Below are positions 31,773-35,896 of a stretch of 35,896 nucleotides of DNA, in pieces. The DNA comes from a virus. Every line of letters begins with the position of its first letter. Positions within the stretch are counted from its first letter, which is position 1. Under the pieces are notes generated by a model that was given only the letters and a program-made list of their open reading frames with translations, was not told the origin of the DNA and ran no database searches. The position numbers and the translations under genes were made by a program. Location of the stretch: positions 1 through 35,896 of IMG/VR virus record IMGVR_UViG_3300049489_000212; one strand, written 5' to 3'.

Positions 31773-31889
31773 AATTGAGTCCACTTTACCACGGCGACGA
31801 TGGCCCCGCAAGCGGTCCTCTTCTTTCCTTGCTTTGCTGCCCCACTCCTTGTTACCACGAGTGAGCATACCGTTTGGGTTCTTGCTCAT
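31722..31889 (-). CDS. Possible small basic protein overlapping tRNA-Ser
   Basis: 55 residues starting MSKNPNGMLTRGNKEWGSKA, strongly basic. The ATG follows AGGGGGG, which is the 3' end of tRNA-Lys, at workable spacing, and the frame fills the gap between tRNA-Lys and tRNA-Ser but ends inside tRNA-Ser. It may be a genuine small gene, or a chance ORF of a spacer. The spacer is otherwise unexplained. Confidence 0.35.
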   Translation of the reverse strand: MSKNPNGMLTRGNKEWGSKARKEEDRLRGHRRRGKVDSIGEYEHGAQSSWKDDLS

Positions 31890-31891
31890 AG

Positions 31892-31963
31892 TGCCCCCCC
31901 TGGGATTCGAACCCAGACCGGATGGGGTAAAAGCCCACAACGCTACCGTTACGCCAGAGAGGC
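31892..31963 (-). tRNA. tRNA-Lys(TTT)
   Basis: Acceptor GCCTCTC/GGGGGGC with wobble pairs, anticodon stem GTGGG with loop CTTTTAC, T-loop TTCGAAT, discriminator A. CCA not encoded. Preceded by the TAACAT leader. Confidence 0.88.
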
Positions 31964-32007
31964 ATGTTACTATTAGTTAGTAAGTATCTACCAGTAGGAA
32001 CTACCTT

Positions 32008-32400
32008 GTGAACCCACCAGTACTAATTGGATCTGCAGCAGGAAGCCTAGCTGCCATTATAGCTCAAGCGGAGGCCCCCGATCCAACCAACCCCACGAGC
32101 TGGTTCACGTCTCTTGGCGTAGCCGGAGTGGTGGCATTCGTGGTGTGGCTCTGGCAGAGAGACACTGCTAAGCAGAGAGACCGTCTCCAGAAGTCCTATG
32201 AAGAACTGAACCCTATCTTGGGGGACGTTCGTGACGCTATTAGGCAGTCTAACGACGCTCACCGAGCCTCAGCTGAGGCTCACAAAGCAGCTGCCGACGC
32301 TCTTAAGCACGTACCCTCGGAGGAGGTATGGACTAGACTGAGAGTGGCCCTAGAGTACGCAGAAGATCGACGTGTTAGGACCGACAGAGGTGAACCATGA
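32008..32400 (+). CDS. Membrane-anchored coiled-coil protein, holin- or spanin-like
   Basis: 130 residues from GTG 32008 (TAGGA about 9 bases before). A hydrophobic N-terminus (about 5-20) and a transmembrane segment (about 33-49, SLGVAGVVAFVVWLW) precede a charged helical region with RDTAKQRDRLQKSYEEL. First gene of a three-gene unit with ATGA overlaps. Small membrane proteins of this type near endolysins serve as holins or related lysis factors; here it lies 1.7 kb from the endolysin, so the role is inferred. Confidence 0.65.
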   Translation: MNPPVLIGSAAGSLAAIIAQAEAPDPTNPTSWFTSLGVAGVVAFVVWLWQRDTAKQRDRLQKSYEELNPILGDVRDAIRQSNDAHRASAEAHKAAADALKHVPSEEVWTRLRVALEYAEDRRVRTDRGEP

Positions 32401-32576
32401 GGAGAATGTTTCACAGGATGGGAAAGGTTGACCTTCTTGAAGCGTCAGCCAAGTCTATCCGAGCTGACCTAGAACTAGCTGTGCGTGAAGTCTACGCATC
32501 TACGGCGGAACAAAGAGAGGCAGCAAGACAGTTACAGGAGGTGGCTGCATCAAGAATGGTAGGAACGAACTCATGA
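32397..32576 (+). CDS. Small coiled-coil protein of the lysis-type operon
   Basis: 59 residues: MRRMFHRMGKVDLLEASAKS then ADLELAVREVYASTAEQREA and a short tail. ATG overlaps the upstream TGA (ATGA), and its own TGA overlaps the next ATG, so it is translated as part of the operon. Basic start, amphipathic helix; no membrane segment. Function unknown. Confidence 0.7.
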   Translation: MRRMFHRMGKVDLLEASAKSIRADLELAVREVYASTAEQREAARQLQEVAASRMVGTNS

Positions 32577-33061
32577 CTAAGAACCCGAAGGGGACCAACC
32601 AAGTGACACAGAACCGTGATGATATTGCTGATATTGAACACCGTCTCGTAGACGGTCTTATCACGCAGGAGCACTTGGTTGATGAGATTCAGGCCCTACA
32701 GACTGGTACTGCTACCATCAGGAAAGGCATCATCGCTCTAACTGTGGCGTTGGTGCTGTCCATCATAGCTACCGGAGTTTCGTTCCAAGCTGCTACCAAC
32801 GCACGGAAGGCCTCGGAGCAGGTAGAGGTTGTTCAAGACGCCGCAACTGTGCGTATTCTTGACATCTGCCGTACACGCAATGCTGCCCCCAAGGCCGTAA
32901 GAGACTCCCTCACAGCTGCGTATGACACGCTAGAGGCTCTTGTAGAGCCTGAGAACATCAGAGACATCTACCGCCTACGTGAAGCCATCCCCCCAGCCTC
33001 TTTGACTGACGTGGACTGCAACGGTAACGGCGTACTAGACGCCATGGACTACCAGTTCTGA
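32573..33061 (+). CDS. Type II-like membrane protein with C-terminal EF-hand/dockerin-like loop
   Basis: 162 residues. A polar cytoplasmic helix (1-50), one transmembrane segment (about 52-70, GIIALTVALVLSIIATGVSF), then an extracytoplasmic helical part with Cys 99. The C-terminus contains DCNGNGVLDAMD (148-159), which fits the calcium loop D-x-N-x-(D/N)-G-x-x-D-x-x-D of dockerin and EF-hand repeats; a second Cys (149) lies in it and could pair with Cys 99. It is the last gene of a coupled three-gene unit. An outer-facing, Ca-stabilised, spanin-like or lysis control role is possible. Confidence 0.65.
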   Translation: MTKNPKGTNQVTQNRDDIADIEHRLVDGLITQEHLVDEIQALQTGTATIRKGIIALTVALVLSIIATGVSFQAATNARKASEQVEVVQDAATVRILDICRTRNAAPKAVRDSLTAAYDTLEALVEPENIRDIYRLREAIPPASLTDVDCNGNGVLDAMDYQF

Positions 33062-33062
33062 T

Positions 33063-33138
33063 TGGTACCCCCATCAGGAATCGAACCCGCTTCGGGACTT
33101 GATAAGAGTCCTGGGGAAGACCATTCCCCCCTGGGGGC
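33063..33138 (-). tRNA. tRNA-Ile(TAT)
   Basis: Acceptor GCCCCCA/TGGGGGT (G-U first pair), D arm GGGG/CCCC, anticodon stem GGACT/AGTCC, loop CTTATCA, T-loop TTCGATT, discriminator A, CCA encoded. Base 37 is C, where a purine is expected. Confidence 0.7.
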
Positions 33139-33145
33139 CTGTTAG

Positions 33146-33247
33146 CGCCCGAGGTGGGATTCGAACCCACGATACTCACGCTGACCGGTCTATCTGAGAG
33201 TGCTCCTGGTGATCAGCCAGGTCTTCATCAGCCTCCGTCGCCGGGGC
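33146..33247 (-). tRNA. Abnormal tRNA-like gene, GAT loop with oversized variable region
   Basis: The 3' half is a normal T arm (GTGGG-TTCGAAT-CCCAC) and acceptor strand CTCGGGC, which pairs with GCCCCGG at 6 of 7. The anticodon arm CCTGG-CTGATCA-CCAGG is perfect and starts at position 27 as it should, giving GAT. The D region does not pair, and about 31 bases separate anticodon and T arms, far more than in normal class II tRNAs. It may be a degenerate or recombined tRNA, or a tRNA with an insertion. Confidence 0.4.
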
Positions 33248-33278
33248 GGTCCCCCTACCTTTTTCAGGGGAACGGGCT

Positions 33279-33356
33279 TGGTGCGGTATACCGGATTCGA
33301 ACCGATACAAACTGGGTGGAAGCCAGTCATGCTAAACCATTGAACATCAATACCGC
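33279..33356 (-). tRNA. tRNA-Gly(TCC)
   Basis: Acceptor GCGGTAT/ATACCGC, discriminator A, CCA encoded. Anticodon stem ACTGG/CCAGT with loop CTTCCAC, T-loop TTCGAAT. Confidence 0.9.
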
Positions 33357-33357
33357 A

Positions 33358-33432
33358 TGGAGCGAGTAGGGAGAATTGAACTCCCACTTCAACCTTGGCA
33401 AGGTTGTGTCATAGCCATTAGACCATACTCGC
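33358..33432 (-). tRNA. tRNA-Gly(GCC)
   Basis: Acceptor GCGAGTA/TACTCGC, discriminator T (usual for Gly), CCA encoded. Anticodon stem CAACC/GGTTG with loop TTGCCAA, T-loop TTCAATT. One base separates it from tRNA-Gly(TCC). Confidence 0.9.
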
Positions 33433-33435
33433 ATG

Positions 33436-33510
33436 TAGGTGACGGTGGTGGTGCTCTAGATCACTCCACCGGGGGCGCTTCTCGTCCCCCATGCCTCTAA
33501 GACTATCACC
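33436..33510 (-). ncRNA. tRNA-sized folded element A (not a normal tRNA)
   Basis: 75 bases that begin right after the CCA of tRNA-Ile(GAT) and end shortly before tRNA-Gly(GCC). Closing stem GGTGAT with GTCACC. Inside are two hairpins: GGGGG/CCCCC around loop ACGAGAAGCG, and GGTGG/CCACC with a TCTAGA loop region. There is no TTCRA T-loop and no canonical anticodon arm. AGAGGC could be a residual D-loop. Confidence 0.45.
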
Positions 33511-33587
33511 TGGTGCTTGACCGGAGAGTCGAACTCCGCTGAAACTGTGTATCAGACAGCTGCCCACAACCGGTTGGCTTGTCAAGC
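33511..33587 (-). tRNA. tRNA-Ile(GAT)
   Basis: Acceptor GCTTGAC/GTCAAGC, discriminator A, CCA encoded. Anticodon stem GCTGT/ACAGT with loop CTGATAC, T-loop TTCGACT. Confidence 0.88.
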
Positions 33588-33594
33588 GTGTTTG

Positions 33595-33660
33595 CGCCCC
33601 CAAGAGGAATCGAACCTCTGTAGCAGATTTAGAAGATCCACCGTGCTCCTTGCTGGGGGC
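33595..33660 (-). tRNA. tRNA-Arg(TCT), 66 bases, reduced D arm
   Basis: Acceptor GCCCCCA/TGGGGGC, discriminator G. Anticodon stem TGGAT/ATCTG with loop CTTCTAA, T-loop TTCGATT. Between acceptor and anticodon arms are only 13 bases, with a possible two-pair D stem GC-AAGGA-GC. CCA not encoded. TAACAT precedes it. Confidence 0.75.
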
Positions 33661-33677
33661 ATGTTAGCATTGTGGTT

Positions 33678-33920
33678 ATGAACCGCAGCCTAGGAGCCGC
33701 CCCCCACCCGATACTGAGCGATCAATTCAGGGATATAGAGGGTAACGTGCTACCTCAGCAGCACAACACCATGAGGCCAACCCATGGTCATCTAGGGGAC
33801 CTAGATGAGGACGACCTGCAGTATGAGTACCAAGTACTCATGGTCAGTGAGACCGGTTCACATGGTCTGAACTCCATGCAGCACAACTTGGTGAACTACC
33901 AAGTTGCCGACGACGACTGA
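33678..33920 (+). CDS. Small hypothetical protein in the tRNA array
   Basis: 80 residues from ATG 33678; a GTG six bases earlier is in frame. Product MNRSLGAAPHPILSDQFRDI..., His/Gln/Asp-rich with GHLGDLDEDDLQYEYQVLMV; acidic C-terminus. No clear ribosome site, so translation start is uncertain. On the strand opposite the flanking tRNAs. Function unknown. Confidence 0.5.
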   Translation: MNRSLGAAPHPILSDQFRDIEGNVLPQQHNTMRPTHGHLGDLDEDDLQYEYQVLMVSETGSHGLNSMQHNLVNYQVADDD

Positions 33921-33923
33921 TAG

Positions 33924-33997
33924 TGCTTCCGGGGGGAGTCGAACCCCCACTGTCAAGGATCTCGGCCTTGTGCCTCTGCCAGTTGGACTACGGAAGC
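33924..33997 (-). tRNA. tRNA, anticodon loop CCGAGAT (formally Leu GAG)
   Basis: Acceptor GCTTCCG/CGGAAGC, D arm with CAACTGGCAGA, anticodon stem CAAGG/CCTTG, T arm GGGGG-TTCGACT-CCCCC, discriminator A. The loop has C at position 33, where U is nearly universal, and the variable arm is short although Leu tRNAs normally have a long one. Identity is therefore doubtful. TAACAT leader present. Confidence 0.65.
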
Positions 33998-34000
33998 ATG

Positions 34001-34456
34001 TTAGCTAGCGACCATCATGGTCCAGTAAAAAGTACCGTCTACTCCTTGGGAGGCCGCTACTCCAACGTGCGTAGCCTTGGTAGTAAGCAGTATCTCTTTG
34101 TGTGCAGGGCTACTCATCCACCCATTGACTGCTGCTTCTGGGGTTTGGTACCCAACTGCTACTGCTTCGCCCCACCACCTCCAGTGCCTTGCTACTGGCC
34201 TACCCACTCCATGAAACATGAGGTTGTTGTTTGCCATGTCGTTGGACAGGCTTTGAGCCGCCATAGTCAGGCCGAAGTTCCAGGCTAGGAGCCTTACTCC
34301 TGCTGCTGCTCGCTGTTGGTTGATAAAAGCAATTGCCTCTGTCTCAACTCCTACAACTTGCGTAACTCCTGGGGCGGGCTTGACAGTAGGCTCGCATTCA
34401 GATACCCCCATGCTCAAGAAAGCTGCTGCTAGTACTAAGAGGATGGTCTTTTTCAT
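34001..34456 (-). CDS. Secreted CAP (SCP/YkwD-like) domain protein
   Basis: 151 residues. A signal peptide (MKKTILLVLAAAFLSMGVSE, residues 1-20) leads to a CAP domain (about 35-150): ETEAIAFINQQRAAAGV (38-54), MFHGVGRP (80-87), WWGEAVAVGY (94-103), GWMSSPAHKEILL (112-124) and THVGVAAS (129-136). His 82, Glu 97 and His 119 correspond to the CAP pocket residues. Bacterial YkwD-type CAP proteins are secreted and sometimes act on the envelope. It stands alone between tRNAs on the minus strand. A ribosome site is weak (GAGGG touching ATG). Confidence 0.82.
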   Translation of the reverse strand: MKKTILLVLAAAFLSMGVSECEPTVKPAPGVTQVVGVETEAIAFINQQRAAAGVRLLAWNFGLTMAAQSLSNDMANNNLMFHGVGRPVARHWRWWGEAVAVGYQTPEAAVNGWMSSPAHKEILLTTKATHVGVAASQGVDGTFYWTMMVAS

Positions 34457-34497
34457 CCCTCTAGTTTACGTCTGTTTCTTGACACTTTCTTAACGAT

Positions 34498-34572
34498 TGG
34501 GGTGACGTGCGAGATTCAAACTCGCCCTAAGAGGATCACAACCTCTTGTGCTTATCACTACACTAACGCCAC
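34498..34572 (-). tRNA. tRNA-His(GTG)
   Basis: Acceptor GTGGCGT/ACGTCAC, discriminator C and encoded CCA. Anticodon stem AGAGG/CCTCT with loop TTGTGAT, T-loop TTTGAAT. The G-1 typical of His is not encoded: the preceding base is T. Confidence 0.88.
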
Positions 34573-34574
34573 AG

Positions 34575-34642
34575 AGCCAGTCCTGGGGGACGATCCCAGC
34601 AAGCCAACGCTACGAGGGTTGGCCGCACCCGGTGCGACTGGC
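34575..34642 (-). ncRNA. tRNA-like element B with perfect acceptor stem
   Basis: 68 bases between tRNA-His and tRNA-Thr. Acceptor GCCAGTC/GACTGGC is perfect, D arm GCAC-CGG-GTGC, anticodon-type stem CCAAC/GTTGG with a 9-base loop CCTCGTAGC, T arm CTGGG-ATCGTCC-CCCAG with ATCG in place of TTCG. CCA not encoded. All four arms form, but loops are not standard. Confidence 0.5.
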
Positions 34643-34648
34643 GGGAAT

Positions 34649-34724
34649 TGGAGCCCCCTGGGAGAATCGAACTCCACTCCTCATCCGTACCAAGGATGCG
34701 TGCTTCCGTTATCACTAAGGGGGC
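34649..34724 (-). tRNA. tRNA-Thr(GGT)
   Basis: Acceptor GCCCCCT/AGGGGGC, discriminator T, CCA encoded. Anticodon stem CATCC/GGATG with loop TTGGTAC, T-loop TTCGATT. Confidence 0.9.
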
Positions 34725-34730
34725 ATGTAG

Positions 34731-34792
34731 GGGAATCGGGTTGCGCTGGGCGCCGTCTATCCCAGGTTATTAGCTACACAACCCGACTTCCC
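34731..34792. repeat. Long hairpin between tRNA-Thr genes
   Basis: GGGAATCGGGTTG (34731-34743) pairs with CAACCCGACTTCCC (34779-34792), 13 pairs with one bulge. Inside, CTGGG (34746-34750) pairs with CCCAG (34761-34765). It fills exactly the gap between two tRNA genes and has no tRNA shape. Confidence 0.65.
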
Positions 34793-34794
34793 AG

Positions 34795-34867
34795 AGCCGC
34801 TGGTCGGGTTCGAACCGACTTGCTCCGCTTTACAAGAGCGGCGCTCGTCCCAACGAGCATCAGCGGC
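34795..34867 (-). tRNA. tRNA-Thr(TGT)
   Basis: Acceptor GCCGCTG/CAGCGGC, D arm GCTCG-TTGGGA-CGAGC, anticodon stem CCGCT/AGCGG with loop CTTGTAA, T arm GTCGG-TTCGAAC-CCGAC. Discriminator T; CCA not encoded. Confidence 0.92.
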
Positions 34868-34873
34868 ATGATC

Positions 34874-35077
34874 TCACTTCTTATCCCTCGACTTGGAGGG
34901 GCGGAACACCTTGGTCTCACGGCCTTTGGTGGCCCGGTACCAGTTCTGGATGTACTCTGTGCTGGCCATGTTCTTGTACCAGAAATACCTACCGTGACGC
35001 TTGGTGCCATAATAGTCATCCCAGGTCTCGTGGGCTGCATGATACTCCATGTCTTCTCGTGACCGACCTTGCTGCAT
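34874..35077 (-). CDS. Small basic aromatic protein
   Basis: 67 residues with AGGAG well placed before the ATG. Tyr/Trp/His-rich (YHAAHETWDDYYGTKRHGRY, then STEYIQNWYRATKGRETKVF) and very basic at the end. It lies between tRNA-Gln(TTG) and tRNA-Thr(TGT) on the same strand. Function unknown, but coding is credible from the ribosome site and composition. Confidence 0.7.
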   Translation of the reverse strand: MQQGRSREDMEYHAAHETWDDYYGTKRHGRYFWYKNMASTEYIQNWYRATKGRETKVFRPSKSRDKK

Positions 35078-35094
35078 CTGTGCTCCTTTGTAGA

Positions 35095-35167
35095 TGGTAG
35101 GGGCGGGAGGTATCGAACCCCAACATCAGTGGATTCAAAGTCCACCTTAGACTCCTGTCACGCCCCT
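35095..35167 (-). tRNA. tRNA-Gln(TTG), compact D arm
   Basis: Acceptor AGGGGCG/CGCCCCT, discriminator A, CCA encoded. D arm GAC-AGGA-GTC, anticodon stem GTGGA/TCCAC with loop CTTTGAA, T-loop TTCGATA. Confidence 0.85.
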
Positions 35168-35168
35168 A

Positions 35169-35243
35169 TGGTACTCCGTACGGGGATCGAACCCGTCCCT
35201 CATGCTTGAGAGGCATGCGTCTTCACCAGTTGACTAACGGAGC
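35169..35243 (-). tRNA. tRNA-Glu(CTC)
   Basis: Acceptor GCTCCGT/ACGGAGT (G-U first pair), discriminator A, CCA encoded. Anticodon stem CATGC/GCATG with loop CTCTCAA, T-loop TTCGATC. Confidence 0.9.
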
Positions 35244-35250
35244 ATGTTTG

Positions 35251-35319
35251 CGCCCCCACCAGGAATCGAACCTGGGGCAACCAACTTTAGGAGAGTCGGG
35301 CACGTCCTTCGTTGGGGGC
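35251..35319 (-). tRNA. tRNA-Arg(CCT), compact D arm
   Basis: Acceptor GCCCCCA/TGGGGGC, discriminator G. D arm ACG-AAGGA-CGT, anticodon stem CGACT/AGTTG with loop CTCCTAA, T arm CCAGG-TTCGATT-CCTGG. 69 bases; CCA not encoded. Confidence 0.82.
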
Positions 35320-35325
35320 AAACCG

Positions 35326-35712
35326 TTAGAACCCCTGCGGAGCCCAGAGACCGCTGTTACGGCCTCCTGGGTCCTGGTCCCACTTGACTCCAGCACGGTC
35401 CATCTCGCTCTTTAGCCAGGCAGCACCGTTGGGGTTCAGCGTGACGATGATGGCGTAATCCACGACCAGCTCACCCGACAGGACTCGGTCGCACATCCAC
35501 CTCACACCATCACGTGACGTGTCCTCTCCGAAGGCCACTCCGCCAAGGTCATGGTCCAGGTACAAGACGTCGATCCGTTCAAGTTGCTTGACGGTGGCCT
35601 GGAATTCTAGGACCGTCTCACAATGGAACACCTGCCAGCCAGTCCCCTCAAGGAGCTGCTGGGTCTCGTCTTCTAGTTTCCTCAGATCGTCAAAGACGAC
35701 TACTGTGTCCAT
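35326..35712 (-). CDS. Cyclic-phosphate-processing receiver-domain (cREC) protein
   Basis: 128 residues, AAGGAG before the ATG. VVVFDDLR (4-11), a helix, DVLYLDHDLGG (48-58) and GVRWMCDRVL match the cREC family, a receiver-fold domain with an acidic pocket and the LDHDLG signature, predicted to act on cyclic phosphates in RNA-repair or signalling settings. Small stand-alone copies occur in phages. Its place among tRNA genes would fit a tRNA-repair link, but that is inference. Confidence 0.75.
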   Translation of the reverse strand: MDTVVVFDDLRKLEDETQQLLEGTGWQVFHCETVLEFQATVKQLERIDVLYLDHDLGGVAFGEDTSRDGVRWMCDRVLSGELVVDYAIIVTLNPNGAAWLKSEMDRAGVKWDQDPGGRNSGLWAPQGF

Positions 35713-35740
35713 GTTGTGCTCCTTGTAGGTTTCGGTTAAC

Positions 35741-35818
35741 GGGGACCCGAGGATTTAATACCCACGTGGTGATGAGCCTTGTGGCCCGGTAATCAGCCGG
35801 ATTGGATCAGGGGTCCCC
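35741..35818 (-). ncRNA. tRNA-sized folded element C next to tRNA-Lys(CTT)
   Basis: 78 bases starting directly after the CCA of tRNA-Lys. Closing stem GGGGACCC/GGGTCCCC is perfect. An anticodon-like arm TCCGG-CTGATTA-CCGGG gives GAT. The remaining region is long and has no TTCRA T-loop (TATTAAA instead), so it is not a normal tRNA. Confidence 0.45.
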
Positions 35819-35893
35819 TGGTACCCCCGGTGGGAATCGAACCCACGTCAGCTGGTTAAGAGCCAGCTGCTACAACCACTCAGCTACGGAGGC
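35819..35893 (-). tRNA. tRNA-Lys(CTT)
   Basis: Acceptor GCCTCCG/CGGGGGT with wobble pairs, discriminator A, CCA encoded. Anticodon stem GCTGG/CCAGC with loop CTCTTAA, T arm GTGGG-TTCGATT-CCCAC. Confidence 0.92.
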
Positions 35894-35896
35894 ATG

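Noticed and set aside
33154-33369. 71-codon plus-strand ORF
   Set aside because: It runs antisense over tRNA genes; its IRTDTNWVEASHAK-type sequence is typical of translated antisense tRNA.
33595-33660. Amber suppressor tRNA (CTA anticodon)
   Set aside because: This needs a shifted loop TTCTAAA whose stem does not pair. The paired stem TGGAT/ATCTG gives loop CTTCTAA and anticodon TCT (Arg).
34502-35062. 186-codon plus-strand ORF
   Set aside because: It covers several tRNA genes and a minus-strand gene with a good ribosome site; no protein features.

Overview
This window looks like the structural, lysis and tRNA region of a large contractile-tailed (myovirus) double-stranded DNA phage genome. 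The evidence is a contiguous set of phage genes: large terminase, portal, scaffold, N4-gp56-type capsid, neck proteins, T4-gp19-like tail tube, tail sheath, T4 gp26/gp51-like baseplate/tail chaperone and the start of a probable tape measure. A Gram-positive, probably actinobacterial, host fits the zinc amidase endolysin, the LysM protein, the strong GGAGG ribosome sites and the frequent GTG starts, but host and genus cannot be fixed from this window. It resembles large tRNA-rich actinophages of the Bxz1 type in general layout only; no specific relative is claimed.

Layout. (A) About 28.7 kb to 1, almost all on the minus strand and tightly packed with 1-4 base stop/start overlaps. In transcription order: a possible ADP-ribosyltransferase-like protein (28.7 kb); a two-module Ig-like protein and a short fibre-type protein; a glycine-rich lectin-like fibre; a two-module carbohydrate-binding protein; a 967-residue fibre with about 31 copies of a 21-residue WG repeat; a small membrane protein, a KTSC protein and small genes; the large terminase (19.0-17.4 kb); three low-complexity probable structural proteins; a metallophosphoesterase and a HIRAN protein; portal (with an in-gene frame change), scaffold, major capsid; a tail-collar fibre with HxH clusters; neck/tail completion genes; sheath, tube, chaperone with a second frame, and the tape measure running off the left edge. 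(B) 28.7-29.1 kb: a divergent intergenic region with nested inverted repeats. (C) 29.1-30.7 kb, plus strand: a small hypothetical gene, a zinc amidase endolysin with a probable internal start, and a LysM protein, closed by a strong terminator. (D) 30.75-31.18 kb: a gene-free AT-rich island between two facing terminators, holding a 123-base nested inverted repeat. (E) 31.2-35.9 kb: an array of 17 recognisable tRNA genes on the minus strand (Asn, Gln x2, Ser, Lys x2, Ile x2, Gly x2, Arg x2, Leu-like, His, Thr x2, Glu), interleaved with tRNA-sized folded elements that are not normal tRNAs. Small protein genes lie among them: a three-gene plus-strand operon of membrane/coiled-coil proteins (possible holin or spanin functions), a secreted CAP-domain protein and a cyclic-phosphate-processing receiver-domain protein.

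How the parts work together. Region A builds the capsid, packages DNA, assembles a contractile tail and supplies several glycan-directed adhesins. Region C, with the membrane proteins in E, probably lyses the cell. The tRNA array supplies codons during late translation. The least explained parts are the portal frame change, the 31-kb island, the non-canonical tRNA-like elements and the inverted repeats at 28.95 and 19.04 kb.
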